Shown piece after piece: positions 22,324-29,290 of a stretch of DNA of 29,290 bases. The notes under the pieces were generated by a model. The model was given only the letters and a program-made list of their open reading frames with translations. It was not told the DNA's origin and made no database searches. Numbering within the stretch: position 1 is the first letter of the stretch; each line of letters begins with the position of its first letter. The DNA comes from Marisimplicoccus sp965655775 (GTDB lineage: Bacteria; Bacteroidota; Bacteroidia; Flavobacteriales; Flavobacteriaceae), in the NCBI GenBank assembly GCA_965655775.1, contig CBFHHV010000013.1, positions 1-29,290 of the forward strand, written 5' to 3'. The translations under genes were made by a program, and so were the position numbers.

Positions 22324-23508
22324 ATGAAAAATAAAACTATAGTTTTAGCTTACAGTGGAGGTCTCGATACTTCATTTTGTTTAAAGAGACTATCTATTGA
22401 TGGCTTTGATGTTCACGCTATATTAGTGAATACTGGTGGCTTTAATAAATCAGAACTAATCAATATAAAAAAACAAGCGATTGAATTAGGTGCTTCAAAA
22501 TTTATTTCAATTGATGCAAAGAAACCATTCTACGATAAAATAATTAAGTTTTTAATTTTTGGTAATGTTCTCAAGAATAATTCTTATCCTCTTTCAGTTA
22601 GTTCTGAAAGAATAATACAAGCAATTGAAATAATGAATTATTCAAAAAAAAATAATATAAATACTATTGCTCATGGATCAACTGGTGCAGGAAATGATCA
22701 AGTAAGATTTGATTCAATTTTTCAAATATTAAATCCAAATATTAATATAATTACTCCAATAAGAGACAATAATATTTCAAGGAAACAGGAAATATCGTAC
22801 TTAAAAAAAATGGGTGTAAAGTTTAGATGGAATAACTCTAAGTACTCAATAAACAAAGGAATATGGGGTACTACAATCGGTGGTGATGAGACTTTAACCT
22901 CTTTTAAAACTCTTCCAAATAAGGCATTTACAAAAAAATTAATAGAAAAGAGAACAAAAGTATTAAATATAAAATTTATAAAAGGTGAAATAGTATCAAT
23001 TAATAATAAAAGATCTAATCCCATTGATTTGATAGATTACCTTGAGGAAATATCCAGTAAATATGCTATTGGAAGGGATGTTCACGTTGGTGATACTATA
23101 ATTGGAATTAAAGGTAGAGTAGGTTTTGAAGCATCTTCAGCAAGAATTATAATTAAGGCTCATGAACTTTTGGAAAAGCATACTATGTCGAAATGGCAAA
23201 TTTTTCAAAAAGAATCTATTTCAAAATTATATGGTATGTTAATTCATGAAGGGCAATACTTTGATCCAGTAATTGAAGATATTGAAGCATATTTTGAAAA
23301 AAGTCAAAGATATGTTACTGGAAATGTTTTTGTGGAATTAAGTCCATATAATTTTAAATTAAATGGGATTAAATCTAAACATGATTTAATGAATGATAAT
23401 TCAGGAGTTTATGGAGAAGAAAATTTAAACTGGTCTTCTGATGACATTAAAGGATTTATTAAAATTTCTTCAAATTCTTCAAGAATATTTAAAAAAATAA
23501 ATAAATAG
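22324..23508 (+). CDS. argG: Argininosuccinate synthase
   Basis: Joins citrulline and aspartate with ATP to form argininosuccinate. The PP-loop AYSGGLDTS (9-17) and the citrulline/aspartate segment HGSTGAGNDQVRFD (117-130) are clear, as are GRDVHVGDTIIGIKGRVGFEA and the C-terminal YFDPVIEDIEAYFEKSQRYVTG. At 394 residues it is normal. In Bacteroidota argG stands early in the operon, before the genes of the acylated-intermediate steps, as here. argC begins 2 bases after its stop. Confidence 0.96.
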   Translation: MKNKTIVLAYSGGLDTSFCLKRLSIDGFDVHAILVNTGGFNKSELINIKKQAIELGASKFISIDAKKPFYDKIIKFLIFGNVLKNNSYPLSVSSERIIQAIEIMNYSKKNNINTIAHGSTGAGNDQVRFDSIFQILNPNINIITPIRDNNISRKQEISYLKKMGVKFRWNNSKYSINKGIWGTTIGGDETLTSFKTLPNKAFTKKLIEKRTKVLNIKFIKGEIVSINNKRSNPIDLIDYLEEISSKYAIGRDVHVGDTIIGIKGRVGFEASSARIIIKAHELLEKHTMSKWQIFQKESISKLYGMLIHEGQYFDPVIEDIEAYFEKSQRYVTGNVFVELSPYNFKLNGIKSKHDLMNDNSGVYGEENLNWSSDDIKGFIKISSNSSRIFKKINK

Positions 23509-23510
23509 TA

Positions 23511-24482
23511 ATGAAAAAAATAGGAATAGTAGGAGGTTCAGGGTTTACAGGGGGTGAGTTAATTAGAATATTACTGAATCACCCAAAGTTTAAAATAAAA
23601 TTTATTTATTCGTCATCTCAAAATGGAAAAAATATTCATGAAATACATCCAGATTTGTTAGGGAAAACAGATATTATTTTTTCTGATCAAATTACTACGG
23701 ACATTGATGTACTATTTCTATGTCTGGGTCATGGAAAGTCCAGATTTTTTTTAGATAATTATAATTTTAAAAGTGATACGATTATAATTGATCTTAGTTC
23801 AGATTTTAGGTTAATCAATAATAACAAATATAAATCAAGAAATTTTCTATATAGTTTGCCGGAGTTCAATAGAGAAAAGATTAAACAAAGTAAATCAATT
23901 GCAAATCCTGGATGTTTTGCAACTGCTATTCAAATTGGTTTACTTCCATTAATGGTTAATAAATTAATAAAAAATGATATTCATGTTAATGCGATAACAG
24001 GAAGTACTGGTGCTGGTAAGATGAGTTCAGATACAAATAACTTCAACTGGAGAAATAATAACTTATCCATTTATAAACCTTTTAATCACCAACATTTAAA
24101 TGAGATATATCAAACATTAAATATCTTGGGTAACGATTCTAAAATTTATTTTGTTCCATACAGAGGAAACTTTACTAGAGGAATTTTCACTTCGATTTAT
24201 ATGAAATTTGATCATGAGATTGAGGATATCAAGATTATTTATGAAGACTTCTATGAAAATCATCCTTTTACTTTTTTATCTAAAAATGATATAAACCTAA
24301 AAGAGGTAATTAATACTAATAATTGCCATTTGAAAATAGAATTCCATGAAAATATAATTCATATAACTACTGTTTTAGATAATCTTCTTAAAGGGGCATC
24401 AGGTCAAGCAGTACAAAACTTGAATATTATTTATGGTTATGAGGAAAGCTTAGGTCTAAATTTTAAAGGTTCAATTTATTAA
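23511..24482 (+). CDS. argC: N-acyl-gamma-glutamyl-phosphate reductase
   Basis: NADPH-dependent reduction of acylglutamyl phosphate to the semialdehyde. The N-terminal Rossmann motif GIVGGSGFTGGEL (5-17) and active-site Cys135 in ANPGCFATA are diagnostic, with TGSTGAGKM and PYRGNFTRGIF further on. Length 323 is typical. Whether the acyl group is acetyl or succinyl is not readable from this gene. argD starts one base after its stop. Confidence 0.95.
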   Translation: MKKIGIVGGSGFTGGELIRILLNHPKFKIKFIYSSSQNGKNIHEIHPDLLGKTDIIFSDQITTDIDVLFLCLGHGKSRFFLDNYNFKSDTIIIDLSSDFRLINNNKYKSRNFLYSLPEFNREKIKQSKSIANPGCFATAIQIGLLPLMVNKLIKNDIHVNAITGSTGAGKMSSDTNNFNWRNNNLSIYKPFNHQHLNEIYQTLNILGNDSKIYFVPYRGNFTRGIFTSIYMKFDHEIEDIKIIYEDFYENHPFTFLSKNDINLKEVINTNNCHLKIEFHENIIHITTVLDNLLKGASGQAVQNLNIIYGYEESLGLNFKGSIY

Positions 24483-24483
24483 T

Positions 24484-25608
24484 ATGAAAACATTTGACGT
24501 TTACAACCAATTTGATGTAGTTCCTGTAAAGGGAAAGGATGTATATATTTATGATGATTTTAATAATAAATATTTAGATTTATATGGAGGACATGCAGTA
24601 ATCTCAATAGGTCATTCTGAAAAAAAATATGTTAAGAATATAACTAATCAACTTAAGAATATAGGATTTTATTCAAATGCTGTAAGAAATCCATTACAGG
24701 ATGAATTATCGAAAGAGATTAACTCACAAGCAGATTTAGATAATTATAAGCTGTTCATGTGTAACTCTGGTGCTGAGGCTGTAGAAAATGCTCTAAAGCT
24801 TTCTTCTTTTAATACAGGAAAAAAGAGAATAATTGCTTTTAAAAATTCTTTTCATGGAAGAACATCAGCTGCCGTTGCAGTTACTGATAATAAATACATT
24901 AACTCTGAGCTGAACAAACAACATAATGTTAGTTTTATTGAATTTAATGACAATAAAAAGTTAGAAATAGAGTTAGATAAGGGAGACGTAAGTGCAATAA
25001 TATTTGAATCAATTCAAGGGGTTGGAGGACTTGACCAACCTGACGAGGACTTTATTAATGGACTAGACTATTATCAAAAAAAATATCAGGTATCTATAAT
25101 TGCAGATGAGGTTCAATCAGGATTTTGTCGTTCCGGTCAATTTTTTGCTTTTCAAAAATTTAATATTCAGCCTGATATAATTACAATCGCAAAAGGAATG
25201 GGAAATGGTTTTCCAGTAGGAGGAATTCTTGTAAATCCTAATATCCATCCTCAAAAAGGTATACTCGGGACTACATACGGTGGTAATCATCTAGCATGTG
25301 TTGCTTCTTTAAGTGTTCTTGAATTTTTGAAAAAAAATAACATTTGTAAAAAAGCTATAGAGTTAGAGAGCTATTTTAAAAATATTGCTTCAAAATTCAA
25401 CTCCATAAAAAAGGTAAAGGGAAGAGGTTTGATGTTGGGAATAGAATTTGATTTTGATGTCTCAGAATTAAGATCAAAGTTAGTCTACGAACATAAAATT
25501 TTTACTGGTAGCAGCAGTAATAAAAATTTAATTAGAATTTTACCTCCATTGTCAATTAAAAAAAATCATTTTGATATTTTTTTCAATGCACTTAATAAAT
25601 CACTATGA
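24484..25608 (+). CDS. argD: N-acylornithine aminotransferase
   Basis: Class III PLP aminotransferase making N-acylornithine from the semialdehyde with glutamate as donor. Visible are LDLYGGHAVISIGH, the phosphate-binding NSGAEAVENALKL (94-106), FHGRTSAA, the D208-E-V-Q motif, and PLP lysine K237 in TIAKGMGNGFPVGG. Length 374 is normal. It overlaps the carbamoyltransferase start as ATGA. Confidence 0.95.
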   Translation: MKTFDVYNQFDVVPVKGKDVYIYDDFNNKYLDLYGGHAVISIGHSEKKYVKNITNQLKNIGFYSNAVRNPLQDELSKEINSQADLDNYKLFMCNSGAEAVENALKLSSFNTGKKRIIAFKNSFHGRTSAAVAVTDNKYINSELNKQHNVSFIEFNDNKKLEIELDKGDVSAIIFESIQGVGGLDQPDEDFINGLDYYQKKYQVSIIADEVQSGFCRSGQFFAFQKFNIQPDIITIAKGMGNGFPVGGILVNPNIHPQKGILGTTYGGNHLACVASLSVLEFLKKNNICKKAIELESYFKNIASKFNSIKKVKGRGLMLGIEFDFDVSELRSKLVYEHKIFTGSSSNKNLIRILPPLSIKKNHFDIFFNALNKSL

Positions 25609-26552
25609 AAAATTTCTACAACCTCAATGATATAAAGGATATTAATCAATCAATTGATGAGATACTTGATATAAAAAATAATGTCGGAAAATATCAAAAG
25701 ATCTTTGAGGATAAAATTATTGGCTTAATTTTCTTTAATCCTAGTCTAAGAACAAGAATGAGTACATACAAAGCATCCAGAAATCTTGGATTAGAGACCT
25801 TTTTTATAAATATCTCAAATAATATATGGTCTTTAGAATTTGAAGATGGTAAAATAATGGATTCCTCAAAGGTAGAACACATAAAAGATGCTGCTAGGGT
25901 GATTTCTAATTATTGTGATATTATTGGTGTAAGATCTTTCCCGTTATTAAAAAGTAAAGAAAAGGATGCGGAAGATCGTATTATAAAAAGTTTTATTAGA
26001 TACTCAAATATTCCAGTATTTAATATGGAGAGTTCAATTGCCCACCCTCTTCAAGCACTCACTGATTTAGTTACAATTAAAGAAAATTCTAGGGTTAATA
26101 AACCAAAAGTATTGTTGACATGGGCTCCTCACATTAAACCTTTACCTCATGCTGTTCCTAATTCATTTGTTAGGGCAATGAAGAAAATGAACTTTGATAT
26201 ATCAATTACTAATCCTGAAGGTTTTAATCTTGATCCAACTATTTTGAAAGGAATAAAAACTAATAATAACCAGTTAGATGCATTTAAAGGTGTTGACTTT
26301 GTTTATGCGAAGAACTGGAGTTCTTTTGAGAATTATGGTGAGATAAATAATAACAACAATGATTGGATAATTGATGAAAAAAAGATGTCTATTACTAATA
26401 ATGCAAAATTTATGCATTGCCTTCCCATTAGAAGAAATCTAGTTGCAACTGATAATGTTATTGATAGTGAACAATCACTTATTATTGACCAATCTGAAAA
26501 TAGAATATATACTGCTCAGCACATCATAAAAAAATTATTAAAAAATGGATAA
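25605..26552 (+). CDS. argF': N-acylornithine carbamoyltransferase (ArgF' type)
   Basis: Carbamoylates an N-acylated ornithine, the Bacteroidota/Xanthomonas variant of the pathway. The carbamoyl-phosphate motif is NPSLRTR (45-51) and the family-specific sequence MTWAPH is conserved as LTWAPHIKPLPHAVPNSF; HCLPIRRN lies near the C-terminus. The specificity loop DSSKVEH has Val90 where the Bacteroides fragilis succinylornithine enzyme has Pro90 and the Xanthomonas acetylornithine enzyme has Glu92. Overall sequence is closer to the B. fragilis enzyme, so succinyl substrates are favoured but not proven. Overlaps argD by 4 and argB by 8 bases. Confidence 0.92.
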   Translation: MKNFYNLNDIKDINQSIDEILDIKNNVGKYQKIFEDKIIGLIFFNPSLRTRMSTYKASRNLGLETFFINISNNIWSLEFEDGKIMDSSKVEHIKDAARVISNYCDIIGVRSFPLLKSKEKDAEDRIIKSFIRYSNIPVFNMESSIAHPLQALTDLVTIKENSRVNKPKVLLTWAPHIKPLPHAVPNSFVRAMKKMNFDISITNPEGFNLDPTILKGIKTNNNQLDAFKGVDFVYAKNWSSFENYGEINNNNNDWIIDEKKMSITNNAKFMHCLPIRRNLVATDNVIDSEQSLIIDQSENRIYTAQHIIKKLLKNG

Positions 26553-27318
26553 AATTTTAATTGTTAAAATTGGTGGAAAATTAATTAATGATAGTCATGT
26601 TTTACATAGATTTTTAAAATCTTTTGCTAAAATAAAAACGAAAAAAATATTAATTCACGGAGGAGGTAATCAAGTTACAAAAATGTGTAAAAAATTAAAT
26701 TTAGATATCAAAATTAGAAATGGCAGAAGGATAACAAGTATTCAAGATCTTGAAGTTGCCACAATGATTTATGCTGGAAGTTTAAATAAAACTTTGGTGA
26801 CGAAATTGCAATCATTTAATTGTAATTCAATCGGATTATCTGGAGCAGACGCTAATTTAATTGAGAGTGTTAAAAGACCTGTGAAGGAAATCGATTATGG
26901 TTTAGTCGGAGATATAAAAAAAATAAATTCTATTTTTTTAAAAAATTTGATAGATGAAAATCTTACTCCTGTTATATGTTCAATTACTCATGATAAAAAT
27001 GGCCAATTACTCAATACTAATGCTGATACAATTTCCTCTGAAATAGCAATTTCACTATCAAAGTATTATATAGTTAATTTAATTTATTGTCATGAAAAAA
27101 ATGGAGTTCTATCAAACCCTAATGATGATAATTCTACATTTGGTCAACTCAATGAAAAGGAGTTTAGTAATTACTTAAAGCTTAATATTATATCCAATGG
27201 AATGATTCCCAAATTAACAAATTCATTTTATGCATTAAATAATGGTGTGAAATCAGTAAAGATTGCAGGACAATCTCTAGATGAAATAAATATTAAATCA
27301 ACAACAATAACCAATTAA
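26545..27318 (+). CDS. argB: N-acylglutamate kinase
   Basis: Amino-acid-kinase family member phosphorylating the gamma-carboxyl of N-acylglutamate. It has the N-terminal VKIGGKLI with K8, the glycine-rich IHGGGNQVTK (37-46), NGRRITS (59-65), and the substrate/ATP residues of LLNTNADTISSEIA and NGMIPKL. Length 257 is typical of the single-domain enzyme, without the N-terminal helix linked to hexamer formation and arginine feedback in other bacteria; control may therefore lie elsewhere. Start codon lies inside the end of argF' (8-base overlap). Confidence 0.93.
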   Translation: MDKILIVKIGGKLINDSHVLHRFLKSFAKIKTKKILIHGGGNQVTKMCKKLNLDIKIRNGRRITSIQDLEVATMIYAGSLNKTLVTKLQSFNCNSIGLSGADANLIESVKRPVKEIDYGLVGDIKKINSIFLKNLIDENLTPVICSITHDKNGQLLNTNADTISSEIAISLSKYYIVNLIYCHEKNGVLSNPNDDNSTFGQLNEKEFSNYLKLNIISNGMIPKLTNSFYALNNGVKSVKIAGQSLDEINIKSTTITN

Positions 27319-27319
27319 T

Positions 27320-28378
27320 ATGATTGATAATCAATCGAAAGATGCCATTAAACTTCTAAAGAAAATTATTAAGACTCCTTCTTTCTCAAAAAAGGAGGAA
27401 GATGTTGTTAAAATTTTAGAGTCTTGGTTTAAAGAAAATGGAATAGATTATAAAAGACATTTAAATAATTTATGGGCGGGGAACAAGTATTTTAATAAAA
27501 AGAAACCTACAATTCTTCTAAATTCTCATCATGATACAGTCCAGCCAAATAAATCATTCACTATTGATCCATTCTATCCGACTGAAAAGAATGGAAAGAT
27601 ATTTGGATTAGGAAGTAACGATGCGGGAGGTGCTCTTGTGTCACTTCTATACCTTTTTAAAAGCATATATTTAAGTCAAAATATGAACTATAATTTTATT
27701 ATTGCTTGTACAGCTGAGGAAGAAATTGCAGGAACAAATGGAATTAAAAGTATTCTAAAAAAAATACCTAAAATTGATTTTGGAATTATTGGAGAGCCAA
27801 CACAAATGAAGCTATCTATTGCTGAAAGAGGTCTAATTGTATTTGATGCAAAAATAAAAGGTAAACCAAGTCATGCAGCTCACGAAAATATCGATAATGC
27901 CATTGAAAAACTGCCAAAAATACTTAACTGGTTTAATCAAATAAAATTTGATAGGGTTTCAAAATTATTGGGACCAGTTAAAACAACAATAACTCAAATA
28001 AATGCTGGATTTCAACATAACGTAATACCTTCTGAAGTTGATATTGTTGTTGATGTAAGAATTAATGAACTTTATGATATCAATGAAATCAATGATTTCT
28101 TTGTTAGTAAATGTCCATGTGAAATAAAGGCTAGATCTTTGAATCTTAGGCCATCATCAATCAGTTCTAATCATAAAATTGTAAAGTCTGCAGACTCAAT
28201 AGGAATAGAATCTTATGGATCTCCAACATTATCAGACCAGGCCTTACTTGATTTTCCATCAGTAAAAATTGGGCCCGGTAATTCAAAAAGATCCCATAGT
28301 GCAGATGAATATATATATGTTGATGAGGTTAAAGAGGGGATAGAAGTCTATAAAAATCTTTTAAATAAAATAATATAA
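27320..28378 (+). CDS. argE: M20-family deacylase (N-acetyl/succinyl-citrulline or -ornithine deacylase)
   Basis: Zn-dependent hydrolase expected to remove the acyl group from N-acylcitrulline, the step after ArgF' in this pathway variant. Metal-site residues follow the M20 pattern: H70-H-D72 in NSHHDTV, bridging D101 in GSNDAGG, the Glu cluster E133-E135 in CTAEEEIAG, and IIGEPT (156-161), with the dimerisation-domain GKPSHAAHE and C-terminal RSHSADEYI. Length 352. Starts 1 base after argB and ends 1 base before argH. Confidence 0.9.
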   Translation: MIDNQSKDAIKLLKKIIKTPSFSKKEEDVVKILESWFKENGIDYKRHLNNLWAGNKYFNKKKPTILLNSHHDTVQPNKSFTIDPFYPTEKNGKIFGLGSNDAGGALVSLLYLFKSIYLSQNMNYNFIIACTAEEEIAGTNGIKSILKKIPKIDFGIIGEPTQMKLSIAERGLIVFDAKIKGKPSHAAHENIDNAIEKLPKILNWFNQIKFDRVSKLLGPVKTTITQINAGFQHNVIPSEVDIVVDVRINELYDINEINDFFVSKCPCEIKARSLNLRPSSISSNHKIVKSADSIGIESYGSPTLSDQALLDFPSVKIGPGNSKRSHSADEYIYVDEVKEGIEVYKNLLNKII

Positions 28379-28379
28379 T

Positions 28380-29290
28380 ATGAAACTATGGGATAAAAAT
28401 AACTCAGGTAATGAAAAAATAATTGAATTTACAATTGGTCATGATAGATTAAATGATATGCATTTAATTAAATATGATTTAAAAGCTTCTATTTCACATG
28501 CAAAAATGTTGTACAAATCCAATCTTTTATCAGAAATTGAATGTGATAGAATAATAAACATTCTTAATGAGATGCTAATTGAGGCCGAATCTGGAGAATT
28601 AAAAATTGAGAAGGAATTTGAAGATATGCACTCAAAAATTGAATATACACTTATAAGTAGACTAGGTGATATTGGAAAAAAAATTCACACTGCAAGATCA
28701 AGAAATGATCAAGTACTTGTCTCAATCCAGCTCTACCTTATTGATGAGTTAAATAATATAAAAACAGAAGTAAAATCTTTATTTGACTTATTGATTAAAC
28801 TTGCCAATAAAAATAAGGATATTATTATGCCTGGATATACTCATATGAAAGCCGCAATGCCTTCCTCTTTTGGATTATGGTTTTCAGCATATGCTGAAAC
28901 ATTAATTGACGATATTATTAGCCTTAATAGCTCAATTGAAATAGTAAATCAAAACACATTAGGTAGTGCTGCTGGTTATGGAACATCATTTAATATTGAT
29001 AGAGATTTTACAACAAAAGATTTAAATTTTAAAACATTAAAGTATAACTCCCTCGCATGTCAAATTAGTAGAAATAAAATTGAAAAAAACACCTTCGATG
29101 CTATAGGGAATATTGCCTTTACATTATCAAAAATTTCAATGGATATATGTTTATATTCTGGAGATGAGTTTCAATTTATTTCATTTCCTGAAAATATTAC
29201 AACAGGATCTAGCATAATGCCACATAAAAAGAATCCTGATGTTTTTGAGATAATAAGAGGAAAATGTAATAGTATTCAAAATCTATCAAA
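28380..29290 (+). CDS. argH: Argininosuccinate lyase, N-terminal part (3' truncated by window edge)
   Basis: Last step of arginine synthesis, splitting argininosuccinate to arginine and fumarate. Starts MKLWDKN and runs open to the window end (303 codons of an expected 420 or more). Motifs seen are HTARSRNDQV (103-112), MPGYTHMKAAMPSSFG, and the fumarase/ASL signature GSSIMPHKKNPD (276-287). It is the eighth gene of the operon with only one base separating it from argE. Confidence 0.96.
   Translation, partial: MKLWDKNNSGNEKIIEFTIGHDRLNDMHLIKYDLKASISHAKMLYKSNLLSEIECDRIINILNEMLIEAESGELKIEKEFEDMHSKIEYTLISRLGDIGKKIHTARSRNDQVLVSIQLYLIDELNNIKTEVKSLFDLLIKLANKNKDIIMPGYTHMKAAMPSSFGLWFSAYAETLIDDIISLNSSIEIVNQNTLGSAAGYGTSFNIDRDFTTKDLNFKTLKYNSLACQISRNKIEKNTFDAIGNIAFTLSKISMDICLYSGDEFQFISFPENITTGSSIMPHKKNPDVFEIIRGKCNSIQNLS

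Noticed and set aside
1..29290. CRISPR array, insertion sequence, phage or defence system
   Set aside because: I saw no spaced repeats, transposase, terminal inverted repeats or defence-type domains; nearly all genes are core metabolism or housekeeping.

Overview
The window looks like a piece of the core chromosome of an AT-rich member of the Bacteroidota, most likely a marine flavobacterium. The evidence is the arginine gene order GNAT-G-C-D-F'-B-E-H with a Bacteroidota-type carbamoyltransferase, the compact trpEGDCFBA operon, a mevalonate pathway instead of MEP genes, a 64-residue S21, promoters of the form TTG-N19-TATATTTG, and little sign of Shine-Dalgarno sequences before start codons. 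Genes are very tightly packed, with many ATGA or TAATG overlaps. No phage, insertion sequence, CRISPR array or defence island is visible.

Layout. 1-828: 3' part of tyrS. 902-2514: two-component pair (response regulator and histidine kinase). 2538-2855: alkyltransferase-like protein. 2917-5377: Fe-S/redox operon (Mrp/ApbC carrier, NifU-type scaffold, ferredoxin/flavodoxin-NADP+ reductase). 5374-7937, minus: a VWA protein and an AAA+ ATPase of the MoxR/chelatase type. 8034-9991: diphosphomevalonate decarboxylase and a mevalonate-kinase-like GHMP kinase, followed by a truncated P-loop kinase remnant. 10085-17077, minus: trpE-G-D-C-F-B-A-ubiE. 17078-17215: a complete-looking trp attenuator with promoter, Trp-Trp-Trp leader peptide, competing hairpins and terminator. 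17181-17583, minus: two tiny membrane proteins. 17696-20773: rhodanese, Na+/alanine symporter, S21 and a Xer-type recombinase. 20850-21187: tRNA-Thr(TGT), Tyr(GTA), Gly(TCC), Thr(GGT). 21191-21612: two small membrane ORFs. 21671-21739: a candidate arginine leader peptide. 21800-29290: the arginine operon, cut by the window end inside argH.

The most rewarding parts are regulatory. The trp operon carries a textbook ribosome-mediated attenuator in which one hexamer can pair either with a sequence just after the Trp codons or with the terminator loop. Upstream of the arginine operon is a 22-codon ORF whose four Arg codons are all CGN, while all six Arg codons of the next gene are AGA/AGG; this suggests an arginine-sensing leader. 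Other points of interest are Val90 in the carbamoyltransferase at the position that sets acetyl- versus succinyl-ornithine specificity, the kinase remnant whose homology stops at the ubiE stop codon, TTG start codons on two operon-leading genes, and an S21 gene with no visible Shine-Dalgarno.
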